Source: Lactobacillus gallinarum DSM 10532 = JCM 2011 (GTDB lineage Bacteria > Bacillota > Bacilli > Lactobacillales > Lactobacillaceae). From it: a DNA stretch of 64,000 bases. The stretch is taken from contig NZ_AZEL01000004.1 in assembly GCF_001434975.1 (NCBI RefSeq), positions 1 through 64,000 on the forward strand, read 5' to 3'. Of the stretch, positions 56,627-64,000 are shown in pieces. The notes under the pieces are model-generated. The model saw nothing but the letters and a program-made list of their open reading frames with translations, ran no database searches and was not told where the DNA came from. The position numbers and the translations under genes were made by a program. How positions within the stretch are numbered: position 1 is the first letter of the stretch; every line of letters starts with the position of its first letter.

Positions 56627-56975
56627 TATCTTCTTCGACAGTTTTTAATAAATTGGTATATTCAGGTACAGCGGTAACTCTTTTATCAGGGTATTCATTT
56701 TTTAACTCACTGACAATTTCTTTTTCATAACTAATTTCACGAAAACCGGGAGCTAAAGAAAGATATCTGATCACAACAAACTGCTTAGTTACTTGTGTAC
56801 CCAACACTCCTACAATATTATTCTGTTTATTACGGTACAAATAAAGCAGAAAATCATTATCTTCTTGATTAAGTCCTACTTCTTCTTTTAGATTTTCAAT
56901 ATTTTTAAAATCAGGCAAATATGAGAGTAATCCCATTGCCGTTTTTTCATAGTCTTTTTTATATTGTATTAGCAT
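56619..56975 (-). CDS. ribT: RibT-like GNAT-family protein
   Basis: A 118-residue short GNAT-type protein, similar in size and sequence pattern to Bacillus RibT, which closes the riboflavin operon there and precedes scpA-scpB. Segments such as Y-L-S-L-A-P-G-F-R (acetyl-CoA fold strand 4 region) are visible. The reaction is not known. In this genome it has lost the rib biosynthetic neighbours and remains between xerD and scpA. Confidence 0.85.
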   Translation of the reverse strand: MLIQYKKDYEKTAMGLLSYLPDFKNIENLKEEVGLNQEDNDFLLYLYRNKQNNIVGVLGTQVTKQFVVIRYLSLAPGFREISYEKEIVSELKNEYPDKRVTAVPEYTNLLKTVEEDNE

Positions 56976-56985
56976 TATTAATCAC

Positions 56986-57891
56986 CTAAAGACGAGGATG
57001 TGTCTTTTGATATACTTGTAAAATATGTTTTTGAGATAGATTAGTGTAAATTTGGGTAGTACTAATATCTGAGTGTCCCAAAATCTCTTGCACTACCCGT
57101 AAATCTGCCCCATTTTCAAGTAAGTGCGTTGCAAACGTATGGCGCAATGTATGGGGAGTAACATCTTTAGTAATTCCAGCAGATTGACAATATTTTTTTA
57201 TCATTTGCCAAATTGCCTGCCGTGTAAGTTGCTTGCCTCGACTATTCAAGAAAATATGCTCATCATTTTGACCAGCTTTTAAAATTAATGGATCTCGCAC
57301 ATCTTGTTGATATTGCTTTATCCAATGCAAAGCAACTGAACTAATCGGTATCAAGCGCTCCTTAGAGCCTTTACCCAATACTCTAACTAAACCCAAATCT
57401 TCATGTAAGTCTTGTAATTCCAGATTAATCAATTCACTTACACGCATACCAGTCGCATATAAAGTTTCCAATATTGCTCGATCTCTTAAACCCAATTTTC
57501 GTTTAATATCAGGTTGTGCAAGCAAATCATTAATTTCTTTCTGATTTAGAGCTACAGGAAGACGTCGCTCTTTTTTAGGTAAATCAATTTCAAGCATTGG
57601 ATTTAACTTCTGAATGTTTTGACGCGCAAGCCATTGATAAAATTTACGCATACTAGAAATGAGCCGACTAATTGAACTAGTAGCTTTATTTAAATCGTAT
57701 TGTCTTGCTAAAAAGGCATCTACATCGCTAGCCTCTGTTGGCCAAGAATTCATACCCTCTTTTTTTACAAAAGCCAGGTACTCTTCCAAATCTTGACGGT
57801 AAGCAGTAATCGTATTATTGCTTAGGCCACGTTCAATTTGACTATAGCGTAAATAATCATCAATCTGGTCTTGTAGTTTATTCTTCTCCAT
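56986..57891 (-). CDS. xerD: Tyrosine recombinase XerD
   Basis: A 301-residue recombinase. The catalytic set is complete: Arg in A-T-G-M-R-V-S-E, Lys in G-K-G-S-K-E-R, H-T-L-R-H-T-F-A, L-G-H-S-D-I-S and Tyr in Q-I-Y-T-N. The phrase H-L-L-E-N-G-A-D-L-R-V-V-Q is typical of XerD, which acts with XerC at dif. Placement between cvfB and ribT/scpAB matches other lactobacilli. Confidence 0.94.
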   Translation of the reverse strand: MEKNKLQDQIDDYLRYSQIERGLSNNTITAYRQDLEEYLAFVKKEGMNSWPTEASDVDAFLARQYDLNKATSSISRLISSMRKFYQWLARQNIQKLNPMLEIDLPKKERRLPVALNQKEINDLLAQPDIKRKLGLRDRAILETLYATGMRVSELINLELQDLHEDLGLVRVLGKGSKERLIPISSVALHWIKQYQQDVRDPLILKAGQNDEHIFLNSRGKQLTRQAIWQMIKKYCQSAGITKDVTPHTLRHTFATHLLENGADLRVVQEILGHSDISTTQIYTNLSQKHILQVYQKTHPRL

Positions 57892-58771
57892 CAGTATTCT
57901 CTTCTGGATCTTTAATTAAAGTGATAGCACCGGCAGTTTTATCTTCTTCGATTAAGCCTGCTTTGAGCAAATGACCTAATGCGCGCTTAAATGCGGATTT
58001 AGAAATACCGAAGTAACGCTTTATATCTTGCGCATCAGATTTATCGTAAAATGGTAAAGTTTTAGTCTCTCTTCGGCGCAAACTCATCAAAATCATCTGA
58101 GCATCATCGTCAATTTCTTCAAAAGCACGTGGCAAAGTACTTAAATTTAATCGACCATATTGACTGATACCAATAACTCTGCCCTTAAACTGTTCACCTA
58201 AGCGCATTGGACGAGGCATTTGTGATTCGTGTACAAAACCTAAATAATAATCATTAGTTAAAACAAAGGCACCAATTTCACGACTAGCATAAACAGTTCC
58301 GAAAACATTTTCATTATTCATTCCATTCGGAAAGTTTGCTGCTAACTGATCAAAAATATTTTCATCTGCTAACTTAGCCCAAATTCGATCCTTATAGTCG
58401 GTTTCTAATCGCACCAAAAGACGATCATCACGACGAGGCCATCTTTCCTTTTCTCGTGGCAAGTCATCCATAGATACTACCACATCTTTATCGGGTAATC
58501 CGACATCAACAAATACACCTAAACCCGGTCGAACTTCTGTTACCTTGCCCCAGCCATATTGATCAGGCTGAGCAAAAGGTAAAAACTGGGTCATTTCTCG
58601 ATCATGAGACTTGTTATCATAAATAAAGCCTTCTATTTCATCACCGATCTTAGGAATTTCGTCTTGGGTAAGCTCTTGCTTTTTTAGTTCATAAGTAGTG
58701 CCATCAATTTGTACATAATAGGCATTATCATTTTCATCAATTATTTTTCCTTTTGCAACAGTTCCAAGCAT
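57878..58771 (-). CDS. cvfB: CvfB-like S1-domain RNA-binding protein
   Basis: A 297-residue protein of the CvfB/YitL family: three S1-type beta barrels (about 1-60, 70-140 and 150-215; P-G-L-G-V-F-V-D-V-G and R-E-I-G-A-F-V-L are typical strands) and a C-terminal winged helix (about 225-285). It binds RNA and in staphylococci affects virulence gene expression; the role here is unknown. The end overlaps xerD by 14 bases. Confidence 0.92.
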   Translation of the reverse strand: MLGTVAKGKIIDENDNAYYVQIDGTTYELKKQELTQDEIPKIGDEIEGFIYDNKSHDREMTQFLPFAQPDQYGWGKVTEVRPGLGVFVDVGLPDKDVVVSMDDLPREKERWPRRDDRLLVRLETDYKDRIWAKLADENIFDQLAANFPNGMNNENVFGTVYASREIGAFVLTNDYYLGFVHESQMPRPMRLGEQFKGRVIGISQYGRLNLSTLPRAFEEIDDDAQMILMSLRRRETKTLPFYDKSDAQDIKRYFGISKSAFKRALGHLLKAGLIEEDKTAGAITLIKDPEENTDGEE

Positions 58772-58834
58772 GTTTATAATCTCCTACTTTACATATTCTT
58801 TCATATACAAGTATAAAAGATATTTGCGCAAAAT

Positions 58835-58868
58835 AAAATAGCCAGCTCGAAAGCTGACTATTTTTTTG
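58835..58868 (-). terminator. Terminator of the pfkA-pyk operon
   Basis: AAATAGTCAGCT-TTCG-AGCTGGCTATTTT on the minus strand, a UUCG-type tetraloop hairpin. Confidence 0.85.
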
Positions 58869-58900
58869 ATTAGCTAATCTATTTTTATTTTATCTTTTAA

Positions 58901-60670
58901 TTAAAGGTTTGAGATTTCGCCTTGGTAGATAGCACCACGACGAGCATCAACAGTAATAGTTGAACCATCAGAAATCTTTTCAGTAGCGTTAGTTGCACCA
59001 ACAACAACTGGGATACCTAATGATAAACCGATAACTGCTGCGTGTGAAGTCAAACCTGAAGCTTCAACAACTAAACCTGAAGCCTTCTTGATAGCTGGGT
59101 TGTAGTCTGGGTTAGTAGTCTTAGCAACTAAGATGTCGCCTTCCTTAACCTTGCTGTTAGCTTCTTCAGCTGAGTTTGCTACAACAGTCTTGCCGATAAC
59201 TGAACCGTTACCAACACCTAAACCTTGAACAAGCTTGTTACCGATGATTTGTAACTTCATCAAGTTAGTTGTACCTGAGTCACCAACTGGAACACCAGCA
59301 ACGATGATTACAAGGTCGCCATCCTTAACAAAGCCCTTTTCCTTAGCTACCTTAGCAGCTACTTCAAACATATCATCAGTTGACTTAGGCTTTTCAGTCA
59401 ATAATGGTTGTACACCCCAAACGATACCCAATGAGTGTTGGATCTTTTCATCGAAAGTCAAAGCAATGATGTCTGCGTTTGGACGGTACTTAGAAATCAT
59501 ACGTGCAGTGTAACCTGAGTTAGTTGCAGTAATGATAGTCTTAACACCTAATTCTTGAGCAGTACGTACAACTGATTCACCGATAGCTTCAGTTACATTT
59601 GAACCCTTGTAAGCTTCGAATCTTTGAAGTGCTAAAGTGTTACGCTTAAGCATTTGCTTTTCAGTACGTTCGTCAATTTCAGCCATTGCCTTAACAGCCT
59701 TAACTGGGTAAAGACCGTTTGCTGATTCACCTGAAAGCATAGTTGCGTCAGTACCATCAAGAACAGCGTTAGCAACGTCAGAAACTTCGGCACGAGTTGG
59801 ACGTGGGTTTTCTTGCATTGAGTCAAGCATTTGAGTAGCAGTAATAACTGGCTTACCAAGTGCGTTAGCCTTGCGGATTAAGCTCTTTTGTACAAATGGA
59901 ACTTCCATGAATGGAATTTCAACACCCATGTCACCACGAGCAACCATCAAACCATCTGAAACTTGTAAGATTTCGTCAGCGTTGTCAATACCTTCTTGTG
60001 ATTCAATCTTAGGGAAGATCTTAACGTAATCTGCACCAGCTTCTTCACAAAGCTTACGGATGTCTAAGATGTCTTGAGCCTTACGTGCAAATGAAGCAGT
60101 AATGAAGTTAATACCGTATTGTAAACCGAACTTAATGTCGTCAGTATCCTTTTCAGTGATACCTGGAAGGCGAATTTCAACACCAGGAGCGTTAACACCC
60201 TTCTTTGAGCCGATAACACCAGTGTTTTGAGCTTCACAGACTAATTCTCTCTTTGAGTCGTCCTTTTCCTTGATCAAAAGGTCAACCAAACCATCATCGA
60301 TTAATACGTGACCACCAACGTGAGTATCATCGTACAAACCTTCGTAGGTAACGTGGATCATGTCCTTGTTACCCTTCTTAGTGTCGTCCATTGATACACG
60401 GATCATGTCACCGGTATTAATAGTAAACTTACCACCTTCTTGTTCAGTGGTTCTGATTTCAGCACCCTTAGTGTCAAGGTCGATACCAAGAAGCAAACCA
60501 GTATCCTTTTCCACTTGACGAACCATCTTCATACGAGCAAGGTGTTCTGGGTGGTCACCGTGTGAGAAGTTGAAACGGAATACGTTTGCACCAGCTTTAG
60601 CTAAAGCAGTAATAGTTTCAATATCGTTTGAAGCTGGTCCTAAAGTACTAACAATCTTAGTTTTCTTCAT
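58901..60670 (-). CDS. pyk: Pyruvate kinase
   Basis: A 589-residue glycolytic enzyme converting phosphoenolpyruvate and ADP to pyruvate and ATP. N-terminal K-T-K-I-V-S-T-L-G-P-A-S, the active-site segment I-F-P-K-I-E-S-Q-E-G (catalytic Lys) and M-V-A-R-G-D-M-G-V-E-I are present. Beyond residue about 475 lies the extra PEP-utiliser domain with G-L-T-S-H-A-A-V-I-G, typical of Firmicutes pyruvate kinases. The real start is M-K-K-T-K behind GGAGAGG, not the ATG 21 bases upstream. Codon use is strongly biased, as expected for a highly expressed gene. Confidence 0.96.
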   Translation of the reverse strand: MKKTKIVSTLGPASNDIETITALAKAGANVFRFNFSHGDHPEHLARMKMVRQVEKDTGLLLGIDLDTKGAEIRTTEQEGGKFTINTGDMIRVSMDDTKKGNKDMIHVTYEGLYDDTHVGGHVLIDDGLVDLLIKEKDDSKRELVCEAQNTGVIGSKKGVNAPGVEIRLPGITEKDTDDIKFGLQYGINFITASFARKAQDILDIRKLCEEAGADYVKIFPKIESQEGIDNADEILQVSDGLMVARGDMGVEIPFMEVPFVQKSLIRKANALGKPVITATQMLDSMQENPRPTRAEVSDVANAVLDGTDATMLSGESANGLYPVKAVKAMAEIDERTEKQMLKRNTLALQRFEAYKGSNVTEAIGESVVRTAQELGVKTIITATNSGYTARMISKYRPNADIIALTFDEKIQHSLGIVWGVQPLLTEKPKSTDDMFEVAAKVAKEKGFVKDGDLVIIVAGVPVGDSGTTNLMKLQIIGNKLVQGLGVGNGSVIGKTVVANSAEEANSKVKEGDILVAKTTNPDYNPAIKKASGLVVEASGLTSHAAVIGLSLGIPVVVGATNATEKISDGSTITVDARRGAIYQGEISNL

Positions 60671-60703
60671 TATTAAAAAAATCCTCTCCAAAAATCAACT
60701 AAA

Positions 60704-61666
60704 TTAATATTTAGTCATTTCTTCATTTACATCCAACAACGCATAATCGCCATGGTGCTTTCCGTCAAACAGATCAAGAATGTCGTGGGTACCAAGTTGA
60801 CCATTCTCCATGCCGACAGCTAAACCGCCCTTCCCATCGAGAAGCAACTTAACAGCATAGTTACCCATCTTAGTAGCATTTACTCTATCTGTGACAGTTG
60901 GTGAGCCACCACGTTGCATATGCGCAAGGACATTAGCACGAGCATCAAAATCGCCGTATTTAAGTAATTCATCCTTAAACTTATCAGCGGTCATGACACC
61001 TTCTGCTAAAACAATGATACCATGATCTTTGCCATCTGCAAAACCACGAGTGATAGTTTCTGCAATTTCTTTTACGTCGTATGGACGTTCAGGAATAACA
61101 ATTGCATCTGCACCACTAGCTACACCAACACGCATAGCGATGTCACCACATTCACGTCCCATTACGTTAACAACGAAGACGCGGTGGTGACTACTTGCTG
61201 TGTCGCGAATCTTATCGATTGCGTCCATAGCAGTACGACAAGCAGAATCAAAGCCAATCGTGTAGTCAGTATAAGGAATATCATTATCGATAGTTCCTGG
61301 TAAACCAACTGAGTTTACGCCGTGGCGAGTCAAGGCTAAAGCACCATGGTATGATCCATCACCGCCAATAACGATAACAGCATCAATACCATGCTTCTTT
61401 AATTGCTCAACACCCTTTTGTTGCACTTCTTCTTGTGCAAATTCAGGGAAGCGAGCACTGTACAAGAATGTACCGCCTTCACTTATCTTGTGGTCAACAT
61501 TTTCCGTAGTAAGCGGAACAAAGTCACCTGCAACCAAACCAGCGAAACCATAACGAATTCCAAAGACTTCAAGTCCATGATGGATAGCAGTCTTGGTGAC
61601 AGCTCTAATTGCTGCATTCATACCAGGGGCGTCTCCACCACTAGTTAAAATACCAATCCGTTTCAT
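60704..61666 (-). CDS. pfkA: ATP-dependent 6-phosphofructokinase
   Basis: A 320-residue enzyme phosphorylating fructose 6-phosphate. G-G-D-A-P-G-M-N-A (11-19, ATP), G-G-D-G-S-Y-H-G-A (about 102), T-I-D-N-D-I (about 126, catalytic Asp) and M-G-R-E-C-G-D (about 169) are intact. First gene of the pfkA-pyk operon. Allosteric-site residues of the Bacillus enzyme (R-Y-G-F-A-G) are present. Confidence 0.97.
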   Translation of the reverse strand: MKRIGILTSGGDAPGMNAAIRAVTKTAIHHGLEVFGIRYGFAGLVAGDFVPLTTENVDHKISEGGTFLYSARFPEFAQEEVQQKGVEQLKKHGIDAVIVIGGDGSYHGALALTRHGVNSVGLPGTIDNDIPYTDYTIGFDSACRTAMDAIDKIRDTASSHHRVFVVNVMGRECGDIAMRVGVASGADAIVIPERPYDVKEIAETITRGFADGKDHGIIVLAEGVMTADKFKDELLKYGDFDARANVLAHMQRGGSPTVTDRVNATKMGNYAVKLLLDGKGGLAVGMENGQLGTHDILDLFDGKHHGDYALLDVNEEMTKY

Positions 61667-61714
61667 GAATTCACCTCATCATGATTATTTTGTGTAATTT
61701 CTCACATCAAATAA

Positions 61715-61723
61715 ATATTAACA
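61715..61723 (-). promoter_or_regulatory. Probable extended -10 of the pfkA-pyk promoter
   Basis: TGTTAATAT on the minus strand (TG, one base, TAATAT) about 50 bases before the pfkA start codon; the -35 region is a poor match. Confidence 0.4.
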
Positions 61724-61785
61724 TTTTTTCACCCAAAAATCTCACAAAAATTGGGCTAAATTACGGTTTATTTTTATTTAAAAAA

Positions 61786-61799
61786 TGTTAGCACTTACA
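61786..61799. promoter_or_regulatory. CcpA binding site (cre) upstream of pfkA
   Basis: On the minus strand TGTAAGTGCTAACA matches 13 of 14 positions of the cre consensus TGWAANCGNTNWCA. It sits about 70 bases upstream of the proposed -10, a position compatible with activation by CcpA, as for glycolytic operons in lactic acid bacteria. Confidence 0.7.
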
Positions 61800-61833
61800 T
61801 GTATGGCAAGAAATAAATTCCTCTTGTCTAAAA

Positions 61834-63999
61834 TTATTCTTTAAAATTTACTTTTCGCAAATTGGTAAGTAAATATTGCTTTTTATTTTGATCAAAACGG
61901 TCTCCTTGTACACGTAATCCCAATAAATAAATATCTCCTACCTTTAACTCTGTGCCAAATTTTTCATAAATGCGGGGGAAAATCACAACCTCTTGCTCTC
62001 CAGAAGTATCAGCAAAGCTAGCAAAAGCCATATTCTTACCGTTTTTAGTTCTAATTTGTTTAAATCGGATCAATTTACCAACTCCAACTCCCGATTCATT
62101 TAATTGGAATTGATTGAGCGGCCTACTATTGAATTTTTGAGCAAATTTTTGAACAGCAATTAATGGTGACGTAGTTGTGGCAAAACCTAAAACTTTTTCT
62201 TCCATTTCAACTTTTTCTGCACTCGTTGGCTCTTCTGCTGGCTTAAGCGGAGCATCCCCCAATATCTCAGATAAAGAAATATTTTGGCCTGTCAATTGCA
62301 CATTAGCAATTATTTCATCGCAATTAATCAGCAATTCGTTACGATTCTTTTCAAGCTGATCAAAGGCTCCGGCCATGATCAAAGCTTTAATAGCATCAAC
62401 CTGCAAAAACTTAGGATCTATTCGGCGAAGAAAATCATTTAATGATTTATACGGCGTGGTGTTATCGGCAATCTCTTTAGCAAAATCAACCCGCAAGCCT
62501 TTAATAGCCTTTAACCCTACTAAAATCTTTTTGTCTTTCAAGGTATATTCAAGGCTGCTGTAATTAATGTCAGGGGGCAGAATTTTAATATTAGCTTCCT
62601 GTGCATGCATAATATAATCCTGAGCTTTAGCTCCAGCTGCTGAATTTAGCATTGCCGTATAAAACGCAGCAGGATAATGGACTTTTAAGTAAGCTAGCCA
62701 GTAAGCAATCTTAGTATAAGCAACAGCATGTGAACGATTAAAACCATAATTGGCAAATTGCTCTATATATTGATATACCCGTTCAGCTACGGCCTTGGTA
62801 TGACCTTGTTTAATTGTTCCAGCAATAAACTTACCTTTTTCCTGTTCAATTACATCTTGCTTTTTCTTAGACATGGCCCGCCGCAAAATATCAGCCTCGC
62901 CTAAAGAAAAGCCAGCTAAAATTTGCGCTGTTTGCATTACCTGTTCTTGATAAACCAAGATGCCATATGTTGGCTGCAATATTTTTTTTAAACTAGGATC
63001 AGGATATCTAACTGCTTCTTGCCCATTTTTTCTTCTGACAAAGGCATCAATATTTTGCATAGGACCCGGACGATATAAGGCATTCACCGCTACTAAGTCT
63101 TCAAAATTATCGGGATGCAATTTGCGCAAAACCTGGCGAATTCCTCCAGATTCAAATTGAAAGACTGCATCCGTTTTTCCTTGTTGAAATAGCTGCAAAG
63201 TTTGCGCATCATTTAAAGGAATTTGATTAGGATCGATCTTTATTCCTTGCTGGCGAATCAAATTCAAAATATTGCCTAGCACAGTTAGATTACGCAACCC
63301 TAAGAAATCGATCTTAAGGAGACCCAAAGATTCAACGTATTTTTTAGTCTGTTGCGTAACCGGTATCCCTAACGGACCCGCTTGCAATCCTGAAATTCCT
63401 GCGATTGAATTATCGCTAATCACTAATCCTGCAGCATGAATAGAGTAATGGCGCGGCAATCCTTCTAGACCTAAAGCTGTTTTAAAGAGCAATTTGTTTT
63501 CGGGTGTAGCATCGACTAATAAACGCAACTCCCTTGACTGTTGATATGCATCTTTTAACGTAATCTTGCCCTTTGAATATGGAATCGCATCTGCCCATTT
63601 CTTAATTTCGACCATTGTTAAGCCAAATGCTCGGCCTACATCACGCAATGCTTGCTTTGCTGCTAGCGTACCAAATGTCAAAATCTGTGCCGCATGATCC
63701 ATGCCATATTTTTGATACATATACTTAATTACAGTATCTCTTTGAACATCAGGAATATCCAAATCAATATCCGGCATTTCATGACGAGCTGGATTCAAAA
63801 AACGTTCAAACAGCAAGTTGTATTCAATTGGATCAACTTCGGTAATTCGTAATGAATAAGAAACTAACGAACCACATGCTGAGCCCCGTCCTGGTCCAGT
63901 CGTAATTTGAACACGATGACAATAATTAATCACGTCCCATACAATCAAAAAGTAGTCATCAAACCCCATTTGATTAATGACGCGCAGTTCATAATTCAA
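61834..63999 (-). CDS. dnaE: DNA polymerase III subunit alpha DnaE, C-terminal part
   Basis: The frame is open to the right edge, so only the C-terminal 721 residues of a protein normally about 1030-1050 long are visible. Present are the palm segment T-G-P-G-R-G-S-A-C-G-S-L-V, the catalytic Asp pair in P-D-I-D-L-D-I-P-D, the fingers with H-Y-S-I-H-A-A-G, R-P-G-P-M-Q, and a C-terminal OB domain (about 610-690). It is the replicative/lagging-strand polymerase of Firmicutes alongside PolC. The stop lies about 170 bases upstream of pfkA, with a cre site and promoter between them. Confidence 0.95.
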   Translation of the reverse strand: MNYELRVINQMGFDDYFLIVWDVINYCHRVQITTGPGRGSACGSLVSYSLRITEVDPIEYNLLFERFLNPARHEMPDIDLDIPDVQRDTVIKYMYQKYGMDHAAQILTFGTLAAKQALRDVGRAFGLTMVEIKKWADAIPYSKGKITLKDAYQQSRELRLLVDATPENKLLFKTALGLEGLPRHYSIHAAGLVISDNSIAGISGLQAGPLGIPVTQQTKKYVESLGLLKIDFLGLRNLTVLGNILNLIRQQGIKIDPNQIPLNDAQTLQLFQQGKTDAVFQFESGGIRQVLRKLHPDNFEDLVAVNALYRPGPMQNIDAFVRRKNGQEAVRYPDPSLKKILQPTYGILVYQEQVMQTAQILAGFSLGEADILRRAMSKKKQDVIEQEKGKFIAGTIKQGHTKAVAERVYQYIEQFANYGFNRSHAVAYTKIAYWLAYLKVHYPAAFYTAMLNSAAGAKAQDYIMHAQEANIKILPPDINYSSLEYTLKDKKILVGLKAIKGLRVDFAKEIADNTTPYKSLNDFLRRIDPKFLQVDAIKALIMAGAFDQLEKNRNELLINCDEIIANVQLTGQNISLSEILGDAPLKPAEEPTSAEKVEMEEKVLGFATTTSPLIAVQKFAQKFNSRPLNQFQLNESGVGVGKLIRFKQIRTKNGKNMAFASFADTSGEQEVVIFPRIYEKFGTELKVGDIYLLGLRVQGDRFDQNKKQYLLTNLRKVNFKE

Positions 64000-64000
64000 C

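Overview
This window reads as chromosomal core genome of a low-GC lactic acid bacterium of the Lactobacillus acidophilus / helveticus / crispatus group. The evidence is AT-rich sequence, strong AGGAGG-type ribosome binding sites, the xerC-hslV-hslU and pfkA-pyk blocks, an inducible ornithine decarboxylase, ECF vitamin transporters and Lactobacillus-type surface proteins. The large number of freshly broken genes fits a domesticated, decaying genome such as L. helveticus, but the species is inference.

Layout. 0-7.6 kb holds a lipoprotein, a Fic pseudogene, two small membrane proteins, and a four-gene operon: two ABC half-transporters, a DUF4097 repeat protein and a DUF1304 membrane protein. 7.6-10 kb holds a possible antisense RNA over a tiny ORF, a VbhA/Fic-like antitoxin-toxin pair and pepT. 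10-17.4 kb holds a broken MATE exporter, an L,D-transpeptidase, vitamin B6 uptake and kinase genes, a secreted serine hydrolase whose start codon appears to be ACG, an acetyltransferase, a PAP2 phosphatase, an unassigned structured RNA and a flavodoxin. 17.4-27 kb holds recQ, ktrB-ktrA potassium uptake, and an ornithine decarboxylase gene divergent from an amino acid antiporter. 27-32.2 kb is the most variable part: a fluoride riboswitch with two crcB genes, a degenerate tyrosine-recombinase-like gene, a junction between fragments of two unrelated genes, a frameshifted MATE gene, and an IS4-like remnant next to a truncated PTS-like gene.

32.2-64 kb is mostly housekeeping on the minus strand. 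In transcription order it includes dnaE (partial), pfkA-pyk, cvfB-xerD-ribT-scpA-scpB-rluB, FMN riboswitch-ribU, a LysM protein, cmk, rpsA, der, hup, a TPR protein, cca, degV, yozE, a frameshifted Na+/H+ antiporter, rbgA-rnhB-dprA-topA-trmFO-xerC-hslV-hslU, and an aldose epimerase. Plus-strand exceptions are a YitT protein and a hemolysin-III family protein.

I saw no CRISPR array, prophage, rRNA or tRNA gene. Regulation visible in sequence includes a fluoride riboswitch, an FMN riboswitch, a near-consensus CcpA cre site upstream of pfkA, a leader-peptide candidate before the antiporter gene, and many intrinsic terminators. Small indels in homopolymers recur, so some frameshifts could be assembly errors; two internal deletions or junctions and the loss of catalytic residues cannot be explained that way.
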